Notes under the pieces: model-generated
Seen by the model: the letters and a program-made list of their open reading frames with translations, nothing else
The model's database searches: none
Told to the model about the DNA's origin: nothing
Program-made: the position numbers and the translations under genes
NCBI RefSeq assembly: GCF_001625305.1
Contig: NW_017804065.1
Location: 1,543,821 to 1,607,820, forward strand
DNA length: 64,000 nucleotides
From: Branchiostoma belcheri
Taxonomy: Eukaryota > Chordata > Leptocardii > Amphioxiformes > Branchiostomatidae
Reading direction: 5' to 3'
In this document: one piece after another, positions 33,271-45,368 of the stretch
Layout of the letters: each line of letters opens with the position of its first letter
Numbering within the stretch: position 1 is the first letter of the stretch

Positions 33271-36148
33271 GCAAGTTCGTCCAAAATCTAATGCAGTTTT
33301 CAGGCGGCAGCGCTATCGACATGTTTTTTGTGTAATCATGTGGATCATAATTTAATGTGGATCATAATTTAATTCAAAAACGCTTGGAAGTACTAGTATT
33401 CACACAATGTCATATGGAAGTATCAACAAATGTAAACAAAGCAGTGTTATTGCGATGAAGTCAAGTATGAAACTCTTACTAAGGCAGATATTTGTCGTGT
33501 ACATGTATATCAGATTTATACACCATACACTTATAGGCCACATCTTATATACTATACGCCATATATACGCCTATTGGCAGTGCCGTACGTATCATGATGC
33601 TTACCTATTATCGCCAATAAAGTACTTTGAAGTCTTTGACATAGAATGTAACGGCATTGTCATTATTACTTACTCGGCAAAATGGTCGATACCCACAACG
33701 GAAAAATTCCAATATAAATGTAGGGATCAGTACGCTTTCACATGCGACTATTATCAGATGACTACTGTGAAGCGAAAGTAACGTACAATTCTACAGAGTT
33801 CGCTGGAATAACACTGTGAAAATAACAATGATACTAGTAGCGTAAATCGTGTGTAATCCGATCTAATTGTTGTGAAACGTAAAACATGGAGAATTTGATA
33901 TCTCCTGATAAACTGACTTCACTGAAAGGGTTACTCACAGATTACGCAAAATTCGTTACTTTAAGAAGATTATATAAGAAGCATATCAACTGTGACGACA
34001 ATAATGTGCGTGTGTAGGTAAGTTACATACATGGTATGGTCAGTACCCCCGGGCATTCAGAGTCCTCAGTAAGCACAGTAAACTTGAAAAACTACTTCAT
34101 TAGTTCTACTCCTGCGCGAAGCCAGGTGACACGTCGTCAGCTGAACTCTTGTTGCGGCTTGTATACATATCAGATCGTACAGCACAAACAGTCATAATGA
34201 AGTTTCAGACGTTTTTTCTGGCTCTGGGCGTTCTGCAATGTGTTCACTGTGTCCCTGTTCCACAGACGGCGGAGGAAAACGAACAGGAACGTGAGTAAAT
34301 ATCTTGTTGTGTAACTGTCACGTACGAGGTTTTGTATTCTGGGATAAATACATCATCGTTCGACATGACTCATAGCCGTGTGAATGACATGACAATGAGC
34401 TGGTTGTCTAGAGAAATTCTGTACCGATACAAAAGTTTTGGTAAACCTGATGTTAGATTTTTTCAAACTTACTCAGATTTTGTCCGTTCTTATCATGGCG
34501 GATATGGACCCGAGTTATTTGACCTTAAACCTTATTTGACCTGTCGTGGCAATTTACCATTGTCTTATTGTTGCGTCAATTCTGTCAGTGTATTTTTCCT
34601 ATGGACCACACGTCGTTTGCATTTCTCAATGAAGTACTTTAACGTTATCAATACGACTCGTAACTAGAAATACCACATTTGCGAGTAACTACGGCATATT
34701 TCACTCCATTCAACTTCCTCAAACGTATTAAGCCCTGTGGGCGTATGTCCTAGGCACCACGATACCGAATTTTAGGTCATTTGGTTTGAATACCAGGGCA
34801 AAGTGAGAAGGAAGAAACACAATGGAGCTGAACATAAAAACAATATACTCTGATGTATGGTATGGAGCGAATAATAGAAACACTATGTTTCACCCCAATA
34901 CCTGTGGTATGGAATGAAATATAAAACTGATAACATGTATGGAGTGAAATGGGGTGTAATGTAACAAGTCCAAGACGGTTCTATCAATTGGTAATCATGA
35001 GCACAATATTCAGTTTGCAGACATCAGCAGTGATATGGTGGGCTGTAGTTATGGTAACTCGCATGATTGCATAATGGTTTTCCTGTCCAAGGTTATTCAC
35101 TCCAAAGAATTGAATTTCTGAAAAGTTAGAAACATTGGTCAAAACAAAATTTACGAATAACCTGGTAATGCAAACATTTAAATCATTAGTTTAGTATTCC
35201 TTGCCAGCAATGCACCACCCAAAGGCAACAGAATCTTCAATTGGTTGAAGGCGGTTGCCCAAATGAAAGAAGAATGCTATATGGAACAGAGAATAGTGTC
35301 GATAACAGATATGGATACAGTTCACTACAAGCAGTCTATAATGTGAACCATGGGTTGCATCTTGATGTACACGTATTACACATGTTGAGCAACAGCAGTT
35401 TGTCTATGTACTGTTTCATATTTCCCTTCAGTGATGCACACATTAAAGGAAGACTACAATCTCAGTGATGAGGAGGAGGAGGCTTTCCAAGGACTCATCG
35501 ACGACGAGGAGGGGAAGACGGACCACGAAAATGACAGTAGGTTTAATTTCTTCATTTCTGAAAATCGCTGACAAATTATATCATGATCTAACGGAACAAA
35601 AGACTTTCCCAATCCCATATAACATCATCAAGTCATATCACCTATGGAATAATAAAGGCCAGGGTATATCAGCCCTCATAAACCCTGCTTGTCCGATCCT
35701 ACAGTGAATGAATCAAACTACTCGTCTCCATCATGATGTTTTGGTGAGAAGATATGCTAGTATTATTCATGTAACTCGTAACCTTTAAGTGCATGGCTTA
35801 AGGGTGCTGTCACTCGGTAATCATTGACAAAAAAAGCTAGACATGGTCCACCTAAATTATCATTAATTTGTTGATGGCAACCGTTTTTTTTTTATTCATT
35901 TCCACAGACGTTCCGTTCCGTATGCAGGTGATGCAAGTTTTAGAGAAATTCAAGGTACTCAGCGATGAGGAGCTTGAGCGAGGTGAATACTCTTTTCTTT
36001 CACAATCCTAAACGTATTTACATGCCCAACGCGCGTGCTGTTTGTATGAGTAATTTCACTTAGCGAAGTTTGTGATAGTTCCAACAACTTCATTGTTTTA
36101 TACCTACCAGTTGTAAATCGTTTAGTAACAAGACGAACAGCATGAGAG
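33165..36148. repeat. first copy of a gap-flanked tandem duplicate (probable haplotype)
   Basis: This 2,984-bp stretch runs from inside gene 3 exon T2 through gene 4 modules A1 and B1. It recurs at 36169-39985 with scattered substitutions, small indels and one element insertion. The 20-N gap separates the two copies exactly at their ends. That is the pattern of two alleles placed in series by an assembler. Confidence 0.9.
34197..35982 (+). pseudogene. gene 4 5' part, probable allelic copy cut by gap
   Basis: Signal-peptide exon 34197-34290, module A1 35432-35536 and module B1 35908-35982 are near-identical to gene 4 exons 37202-37295, 39256-39360 and 39738-39812. The remaining exons are absent because the sequence stops at a 20-N gap. 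All three exons are intact, so this is best read as the 5' part of the other allele of gene 4 and not as a broken gene. It could be a real partial duplicate if the assembly is right. Confidence 0.75.
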
Positions 36149-36168
36149 NNNNNNNNNNNNNNNNNNNN
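36149..36168. other. assembly gap, 20 N
   Basis: A fixed-length run of 20 N between the two copies of the 33165-39985 duplicate. Confidence 0.99.
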
Positions 36169-36300
36169 AGCCTGGAAGGAGGAGGAGGAAGAAGAAGAGA
36201 AAGATGCCGAACAGACAAGCCGTTTCTGGAAGAATTTAGGCGTAGGGGCACCTGGTACTAGAAATGAAAATAGGCAAGTTCGTACCAAAATCTAATGCAG
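36169..36300 (+). pseudogene. partial duplicate of gene 3 exon T2
   Basis: Repeats the end of gene 3 exon T2 from AGCCTGGAAGGAGGAGG onward. One A is missing from the terminal GAAAAATAG, which removes that stop and would extend the frame by a few codons to TAA. It starts abruptly at the gap. Most likely allelic sequence. Confidence 0.7.
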
Positions 36301-37201
36301 TTTCAGGCGGCAGCGCTATCGACATGTTTTGTGTAATCGCATGTGGATCATAATTTAATGTGGATCATAATTTAATTCAAAAACGCTTGGAAGTACTAGT
36401 ATTCACACAATGTCATGTGGAAGTATCAACAAATGTAAACAAAGCAGTGTTATTGCGATGAAGTCAAGTATGAAACTCTTACTGAGGCAGATATTTGTCG
36501 TGTACATGTCAGATTTATACACCATACACTTATAGGCCACATCTTATCTACTACTAGTATACGCCATATATACGCCTATTGGCAGAGCCGTACGTATCAT
36601 GATGCTTACCTATTATCGCCAATAAAGTACTTTGAAGTCTTTGACATAGAATGAAACGTCATTGTTATTATTACTTACTCGGCAAAATGGTCGATACCCA
36701 CAACGGAAAAATTCCAATATAAATGTAGGGATCAGTACGCTTTCACATGCGACTATTATCAGATGACTACTGTGAAGCGAAAGTAACGTACAATTCTACA
36801 GAGTTCGCTGGAATAACACTGTGAAAATAACAATGATACTAGTAGCGTAAATCGTGTGTAATCCGATCTAATTGTTGTGAAACGTAAAACATGGAGAATT
36901 TGATATCTCCTGATAAACTGACTTCACTGAAAGGGTTACTCACAGATTACGCAAAATTCGTTAATTTAAGAAGATTATATAAGAAGCATATCAACTGTGA
37001 CGACAATAATGTGCGGGTGTAGGTAAGTTACATACATGGTATGGTCAGTACCCCCGGGCATTCAGAGTCCTCAGTAAGCACAGTTAACTTGAAAAACTAC
37101 TTCATTAGTTCTACTCCTGCGCGAAGCCAGGTGACACGTCGTCAGCTGAACTCTTGTTGCGGCTTGTATACATATCAGATCGTACAACACAAACAGTCAT
37201 A

Positions 37202-40200
37202 ATGAAGTTTCAGACATTTGTTCTGGCTCTGGGAGTTTTGCAATGTGTTCACTGCGTCCCTGTTCCACAGACGGCGGAGGAAAACGAACAGGAACGTGAG
37301 TAAATATCTTGTGTAACTGTCACGTACGAGGTTTTGTATTCTGGGATAAATACATCATCGTTCGACATGACTCATTGCCATGTGAATGACATGACAATGA
37401 GCTGGTTGTCTAGAGAAATTCTTTACCTACGTATACAAAAGTTTTGGTAAACCTGATGTTAGATTTTTTCAAACTTACTCAGATTTTGTCCGTTCTTATC
37501 ATGGCGGATATAGACCCGAGTTATTTGGCCTTAAACCTTATTTGACCTGTCGTGGCAATTTACCATTGTCTTATTGTTGCGTCAATTCTGTCAGTGTATT
37601 TTTTTCTATGGACCACACGTCGTTTGCATTTCTCAATGAAGTACTTTAACGTTATCAATACGACTCGTAACTAGAAATGCCACATTTGAGAGCAACTACG
37701 GCACATTTCACTCCATCCAACTTCCTCAAACGTGTTAAGCCCTGTGGGCGTATGTCCTAGGCACCACGATACCGAATTTCAGGTCATTTGGTTTGAATAC
37801 CAGGGCAAAGTGAGAGGGAAGAAACACAATGGAGCTAAACATAAAAACAATATACTCTATATGTATGGTATGGAGTGAATAATACCTGTGGTATGGAATG
37901 GAATGAAATATAAAATTGATAACATGTATGGAGTGAAATGGGGTGAAATGTAACAAGTCCAAGACGTTCTATCAATTGGTAATCATGAGCACAATATTCA
38001 GTTTGCAGACTTCAGCAGTGATATGGTGGACTGTAGTTATGGTAACTCGCATGGTTGCAGAACGGTTTTCCTGTTCGAGGTTATTCACTCCAAAGAATTA
38101 AATTTCTGAAAAGTTAGAAACATTGGTAAAACAAAATTTACAAATAACCTGGTAATGCAAACATTTAAATCATTAGTTTAGTATTCCGTCCCAGCAATGC
38201 ACCACCCAAAGTCAACAGAATCTTCAATTGGTTGAAGGCGGTTGCCCAAATGAAAGAAGAATGCTATATGGAACAGAGAATAGTGTCGATAACAGATATG
38301 GATACAGTTCACTACAAGCAGTCTATAATGTGAACCATGGGTTGCATCTTGATGTACACGTATTACGCATGTTGAGCAACAGCAGCACTAGTTACCTCCA
38401 TGAAAAATGGAGGTATTGTTTTCGGCGTGTCTGTCTGTATGTATGTCTGTGTGTGTGTGCGTCTGTCTGTCTGTGTCTGTGTCTGTGTGTGTTTCCGCAA
38501 CTTTGTAGTCAGCATAACTTCAGAACGCCTTTATGGATTGTGATGATATTTGGTATGATGGTAAGTCTTGGAAAGACAAAGGTCAAGGTCAAGTATGGGC
38601 CTCCTGGTGGATGACCTTGGTACTGCAGCAGAACTTCCGGTTTTTGTATCTTTTGTCCTGAACATGCTATGGTCTTGACTTTTTCGTGACAGATAGCTAA
38701 TACTGTCAGGAATAAGTGGCGTAAGTTTGGTCCCCCTAGCAGCTTGTTCTGGAACTGCAGGTTAGTTTCTGGTAAAAACTTTCAAAGCCAATGAGTCCAC
38801 ATTGGAACAACATATTTTCATCATTTTTGGTGTGTAGGTACCTGAGAGACAGTTGTACATGATTAAATGCAAATTATGCAAATGAGGAATTAATTTGCAT
38901 AATTAATGAGGAAGTTCTATAATTACAGTGTTTCATATAATGGTACTGCTATACATGTAATCTATTTAATCTGTGGCAGGCGGAACATCAACAGATACCT
39001 ATTATGCAAATGATGACCTAATTTGCATAATCAATGTGAAAATTCTGTGACTCCTTATTGGTGAATGATGGGAATTTCATACCTCGTAACATGTGTAAGT
39101 TACTTAAAGGTTTGCGTCGCTATGCATATATTATGTTAATGTAGAGGTTGTTTGCATAATTAATGAGGACAAAGCAAGCCCATATTTCATGGAGGTATGA
39201 GATCTCGGAACTCTTGTTTTGTCTATGCACTGTACTGTTTTATATTTCCCTGCAGTGATGCACACATTAAAGGAAGACTACAATCTCAGTGATGAGGAGG
39301 AGGAGGCTTTCCAAGGACTCATCGACGACGAGGAGGGGAAGACGGACCACGAAAATGACAGTAGGTTTAATTTCTTCATTTCAGAAAATCTCTGACAAAT
39401 CATATCATGATGTAACGGAACTTCCCCAATCCCATATAACACCACCACGTCATATTATCTATGGAAGTGATATAATTCACATGATAAAGTCCAGGGTTGT
39501 TCAGCCCTCATAATATAAAACCTGCTTGTCCGATCCTACAGTGGATGAATCGAACTACTCGTCTCCGTCATGATGTTTTGGTGAGGAGATATGCTAGTAT
39601 TATTCATGTAACTCGTATTAAGTGCATGGCTTAAGGGTGTTGTCACTCGGTAATCATTGACAAAAAAAGCTAGACATGGTCCACCTAAATTATCATTAAT
39701 TTGTTGATGGCAACCGTTTTTTTATTCATTTCCACAGACGTTCCGTTCCGTATGCAGGTGATGCAAGTTTTAGAGAAATTCAAGGTACTCAGCGATGAGG
39801 AGCTTGAGCGAGGTGAATACTCTTTTCTTTCACAATCCTAAACGTATTTACATGCCCAACGCGCGTGCTGTTTGTATGAGTAATTTTCACTTAGCGAAGT
39901 TTGTGATAGTTCCAACAACTTCATTGTTTTTTTTTATACCTACCAGTTGTAAATCGTTTAGTAACAAGACGAAACAGCATGAGAGTTATCATTCCCACAT
40001 CTGTTTAAATCTCCATTTGAATAGAATATTGAAAGTGGCCATTTATCATGTAAAATATTCATAAGTAATGTCTTTGTATCAAATATTACACCATGACTGT
40101 TTTCGCCGTTACAGTAAGAATGATATTTGTCAGAAGAATGGGTGAGGAGGCAACCAACCAGATCTTTGCTGAAGCATATCGAATCTACAAAGATGAAAAA

Positions 40201-43200
40201 CTAGGTAGAATCTATTTATTGTTCTTATAGCTTGTAACGTTCTGTGTCATCTTAAACCCGTAAAAGAAATGGTCTCAGATGTTACATCAGCATTCGGAGA
40301 GAATTAAACTCAGTCTTTTCAATTCCTCGTAACTTAGAAATCGTAGTAGAATGCTTACTATCAGTAAAGGTAGTACATCTACACGAGGCTATCAATTTAA
40401 GTCTCAAAAGCATGCATGATCGGAGGTACATAAAGAAGTATATAGCAATGGTTACCACATACACCAAAGTGAAGTAAACTCGCACTCATCCTACACAGTA
40501 TCAAATTTTCAATCTTTGAGAGACGCGTTTGACAGATCTAATATTTATCAGCCTTTTGTACGTACACAAGGAAGAAGAGCCATCAGCTCTGGATTTACAT
40601 AATTGAAAAATCCCTGTCGATGAACAGAAATGGATGAATACGGTTATTGAATCATATAGCCTATGAGGTGCAGGTAACTAAACACTAAATTTTATTCGTT
40701 CATCTAGAACTCGAGGACCTGGAATCAAACTTATGGGTAGACAAGGCGGAGGCGGAAGCGTTTCAAACGGTGGTTAAAGACGTAGAGACCGGAGCGAACC
40801 CAATGGAAGAAGGTGACAGAAACGTACTAGCCGCCAAATCGCCAAATTCTTGTGGGTTGCGATTAAAACCTCGAAGCCTCAGACCGATATATTTACATGT
40901 AACTCATGTAATTAATGTTTACGTGACTGGAGGCACATCAATACCCGACAACTTCCAGGTTTAACAATCCAAAATGGCGGACAATAATGACGCCATAGTC
41001 ACGTCAGTGCAAACACCCTGTAGTGTTCTTATACTGACATTAGCTGGTCGCTGGACTTCAGAATCGCTTGTTAGACTAGTCAGCAGTCGCATTGATATTC
41101 AAGTAACCCTTTCAAAACAGAGCGATGTATAAAATAAGGTGTTCCATTACGCGTAACACACCCATGAATAATTCTACATGTATGTATAACGTACCATTGA
41201 GTCTGCACAAAATAAGTGAATACAGGAAAGTAATCAATTTATACAGACTGAAATGTATGAAATACTAGATATTAGATTGATTGGTTGATTGATTGATGGA
41301 TGGATGGATTGATGGATTGATTGTAAGTATCAAGTATTAATCTTCTTCCGTCTAACTTTTTGGCACCAGATTTGTATTGGTCATGCTGTGGCTTGATATG
41401 TTTTCTTCACTTTCAGATGACAAATCCCAGTATGGAATAGAAGAGCTTGCTGAGGATGTTTTCTCGTTGCCGCCAGATCTACAGCAACGATGTCAGTAAT
41501 ACTTTCTACTATTATTTACTATCTGTAAATCAGAAATATTTATCGACAACTTGAGAAGCATGTTGTCTATATTATCAATCTATAGCATTTTTTCTTTCAG
41601 AAATTGATTATGACTAATTGTAAATATTTGCAATATATATAAAATGAAATGTCTGACCTCTCTTCCCTCTACAGTTCGAGCCCTCCTCATCGATAGTTTC
41701 GGTGAAGATGAAGCCAGGGTCTTGTTAGACGCGATACACGAAATCCGCAATAATGTAAACAGCAAAATTGGTAAGCTCAATCTTTCCAAGATCCACCCAG
41801 GTTTGAGTAGTGATGCAAGTTAGATCCAAAAGAAATGCCATCTGACAGGAATATTGTTGGCATTTAGCGTAGTGTGAAAGTTGTTCCGAAATCTAAACAT
41901 TCTGACAAACAGGTACAAGAGGTTCAGTTAACATAACCTTTGAACTTGTACATGTTTAACCCTTTACAAACATGGTTATGTGGAAAGGGCATGTGAGATA
42001 CAGTATGACGAGATCTAGAACTTTGTTTTCTCTCCAACTTTGTAAAGGTAACAATCAGGTAGACAGACATGGCATACATGTAGGCATGAGTGAATAAAAA
42101 AGTAAGGGGGATTATGGGATTTCAACTTGGTTTGAATTGATATCATACATGTATTATAATAATGGTAATGAGCCGCTTTCCCCTCGGTGTTTATGGTGGT
42201 ATAATGCATGGTCATTGAATGGTGAATAATATGTGTCCATCAACATGGCATCTATATTGTATCAGAAAATGAATGGCAAGACAAGAACTTAACCGATCTG
42301 GATTCGTGGGAGGAAGATGAAGAGGAGTCAAAAACGTTCTGGGGGAAGCTTGGAGTAAATGTTCCAGGATACTTCCTGGCAGGTAAAAATAAGTCATTTT
42401 TGGCGTTCTTTTTTTCTAGATTATGTCTTAATATTCAACCTAAGCAGAGAAAGCTGATGATCGGAAGTACTTAAAATTGCATGACTTGCATATCTTTTGC
42501 ATTCAGGTTAAAGAAATACTAGTAAGCTAAGGTCAAGTATGTTTGTAGTAACCCACGCATAATAATTGAGTGGTCGTAGAATGAATTGAGTAGGCTAGTG
42601 TTGCTAGCATATTCTTTTCAGGGTGTTGATTCACTTAAAGTTCACACGGGAACAAGATTGTTCATACGAATTTAAAAGTTAAGCTGTTGTATTGTCGAGA
42701 AGATTTCCCTGATTAGTAAAACGCAGGCACCCGATCATGCAATGTAAGTTATGTATATTTTGACACATGTTTATGACTGAGTGAATAATACAACTCAAAA
42801 CAAAGACAGACGTGGATCACGCCGTGTGTTTTGCTGTACAGGTGACGAATGGACTATTGAAGAGGAGGAAGCTGCAGATGATGCAGAAGAAAAGGAATAC
42901 GAGTCGACGAAACATTTGTTCAACAAGCTAGGCGTCGAAGTAACCGAGGAGGACTATTTTGAGGGTAAATCTTATGCAAAGCCTTACGTCTGAATTTAAG
43001 GAATACAGAGTAACACGACGTTTATATCAAATACTCGTACATGGTATCATAGTAGCAATGTATAGCTGCTTTCGTTGGGAAGAAGTATCTTTAGGACTTT
43101 GTGCTTCAATAAGAATTGTTGAAATGTATCTATTTCAAATAGATGATGATGAAGACGACGATTGGGCGATAGGCGAAGAGTCCACAGACATATGGGGTGG

Positions 43201-45368
43201 AGGAGCAGAGCAACCGGCCGCTGAAGTTGAGACAGGAGAGGAACAGCCAGCTGTTGGTGAGACAGGAGCAGGTGAACAGCCCGCTGTTGGTGAGACAGGA
43301 GAGGAACTGCCCGCTGATGGTGAGACAGGAGCAGAGGCAACAGCCCGCTGTTGGTGAGACAGGAGAGGAACTGCCCGCTGATGGTGAGACAGGAGAGCAA
43401 CAGCCAGCTGTTGGTGAGACGGGAGCAGGTGAACAGCCAGCTGTTGGTGAGACAGGAGCAGGTGAACAGCCCGCTGTTGGTGAGACAGGAGCAGGTGAAC
43501 AGCCCGCTGTTGGTGAGACAGGAGAGGAACTGCCCGCTGATGGTGAGACAGGAGCAGAGGCACAGGCCGCTGTTGGTGAGACAGGATGGGAGGAGCAGGC
43601 CGCTGATGCTGAGACAGGAGCAGAGGCACAGGCCGCTGATGCTGGGACAGGAGAAGACCTAACTGCTGATGGTGCGACAGGAGATGAACAGGCCGTTGTT
43701 GGTGAGACAGGAGAGGAACTGCCCGCTGATGGTGAGACAGGAGCAGAGGCACAGGCCACTGTTGGTGAGACAGGAGAGGAACAGGCCGCTGTTAGCGAGA
43801 CAGGAGGGGAGGAGCAGGTCGCTGATGGTGAGACAGGAGGAGAGGAGCAGGCCGCTGATGGTGAGACAGGAGAAGACCTAGCTGCTGATGGTGCGACAGC
43901 AGAGGCACAGGCCGCTGATGCTGAGACAGGAGAGGAACAGGCCGCTGATGGTGGAATAGGAGAGGAGGAACAGGCCGCTGATGGTGGGATAGGAGGAGAA
44001 GAACTAACCGCAGATGATGGGACAGGAGAGGCACAGCTCGCTGATGGTGGAATAGGAGAGGAGGCACAGGCCGCTGATGGTGGGATAGGAGGAGAAGAAC
44101 TAACCGCAGATGATGGGACAGGAGAGGCACAGCTCGCTGAAGGTGTCTTGGGAGGAGGGGATCAGGCCAGTGATGGTGTGATGGGAAAAGAAGAACTAAC
44201 CGCTGATGGTGAGACAGAATTGGCCACCGATGGCGAGACAGGAGGAGTAGAACAAGACGCTGATGGTTTGATAGGAGGAGAAGAGCAAAACGTTGTTGAT
44301 GAGACAAGAGAGGAACAGGCCGCTGACGGTGAGACAAGAGCAGAACAGGCCGCTGATGGTGTGATAGGAGGAGAAGAACTAACTGCTGATGGTGAGACAG
44401 GAGAGGAACAGGCGGCTGATGGTGGGGCAGGAGCAGGGGAACTGGCCGCTTATGGTGGGATAGGAGCTACAGGAGAAGCACTAACTACTGCTAGTGAGAC
44501 AGGGGAGGAACTGGAGGCTGATGGTGAGATACTCGGAGCAGAGGCACAGGCCGCTGTTGGTGAGACATCCGGAGCAGAGGAACAGGCCGCTGTTGGTGAG
44601 ACACTCGGAGCAGAGCAACAGGCCGCTGTTGGTGAGACACTCGGAGCAGAGGCACAGGCCGCTGTTGGTGAGACACTCGGAGCAGAGGCACAGGCCGCTG
44701 TTGGTGAGACACTCGGAGCAGAGGAACAGGCCGCTGTTGGTGAGACACCCGGAGCAGAGGCACAGGCCGCTGTTGGTGAGACACTCGGAGCAGAGCAACA
44801 GGCCGCTGTTGGTGAGACACTCGGAGCAGAGGAACAGGCCGCTGTTGGTGAGACACTCGGAGCAGAGCAACAGGCCGCTGTTGGTGAGACACTCGGAGCA
44901 GAGGAACAGGCTGCAGATGGTGAGACACTCGGAGCAGAGGAACAGGCCGCTGTTGGTGAGACACTCGGAGCAGAGGAACAAGCCGCTGTTGGTGAGACAC
45001 CCGGAGCAGAGGAACAGGCCGCTGATGGTGAGACACTCGGAGTAGAGGAACAGGCCGCTGTTGGTGAGACACTCGGAGCAGAGCAACAGGCCGCTGTTGG
45101 TGAGACACTCGGAGTAGAGGAACAGGCCGCTGTTGGTGAGACACTCGGAGCAGAGGAACAGGCCGCTGTTGGTGAGACACTCGGAGCAGAGGAACAGGCT
45201 GCAGATGGTGAGACACTCGGAGCAGAGGAACAGGCCGCTGTTGGTGAGACACTCGGAGCAGAGCAACAGGCCGCTTTTGGTGAGACAGGAGCAGAGGAAC
45301 AGGCCGCTGTTGGTGAGACAGGAGAAGGTCAACTGGCCGCTTATGGTGGGGCAGAAGAAGAGGACTAG
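37202..45368 (+). CDS. A-B-C module secreted protein with giant repeat tail, gene 4
   Basis: Exons: signal peptide 37202-37295 (MKFQTFVLALGVLQCVHC), A1 39256-39360, B1 39738-39812, C1 40115-40204, A2 40708-40812, B2 41417-41491, C2 41675-41770, T1 42266-42382, T2 42842-42964, T3 43143-45368. All introns are phase 1. T1 ends with FWGKLGVNVP and T2 with LFNKLGVEV, as in gene 3. T3 starts DDDEDDDWAIG and becomes a long Gly/Glu/Gln/Ala/Thr repeat. One extra base in GCAGAGGCAACAG (43336-43337) shifts the frame early in T3; everything before and after is open, and without that base the protein is 1,034 aa. The error may be assembly in a repeat or a true allele. Poly(A) signal AATAAA at 45857. The acidic repeat tail suggests an extracellular matrix, mucus or binding role; this is a guess from composition. 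Confidence 0.85.
38386..39216 (+). mobile_element. CCTCCATGAA MITE-like element, copy 3 (absent from other allele)
   Basis: Starts CACTAGTTACCTCCATGAAA and ends TTTCATGGAGGTATGAGATCTCGGAACTCTTG. The parallel copy at 35395-35405 reads straight through the empty site (CAACAGCAG/TTTGTCTATG). It lies in the intron between the signal-peptide and A1 exons of gene 4. Non-coding; same blocks as copies 1 and 2. Confidence 0.85.
41274..41323. repeat. (TTGA)n/(TGGA)n microsatellite
   Basis: Tandem TTGA units with TGGA variants in the A2-B2 intron of gene 4; such arrays are common LINE 3' tails but no LINE body is evident beside it. Confidence 0.9.
43205..45330 (+). repeat. coding minisatellite: 30-36-bp units, 21 near-perfect 12-codon repeats at the end
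   Basis: The first part (43205-44515) is an irregular array of ~10-12-residue units of the type GETGEEQxADGETGAEAQAA. From about 44517 to 45275 there are 21 consecutive 36-bp units encoding AVGETLGAEEQA, with variation mainly at E/Q/A, L/P/S and V/D positions. Because units are multiples of 3, several other frames and the minus strand also stay open. Array length is probably polymorphic. Confidence 0.95.

Noticed and set aside
43205-45330. Array of regular ~36-bp repeats as a CRISPR-like locus
   Set aside because: Units are contiguous with no spacers, in frame, and in a eukaryotic coding exon.
43130-45332. Long minus-strand and alternate-frame open frames across the 43-45 kb repeat
   Set aside because: They are side effects of repeat units whose length is a multiple of three; only the + strand frame is linked by splicing to the signal-peptide gene.
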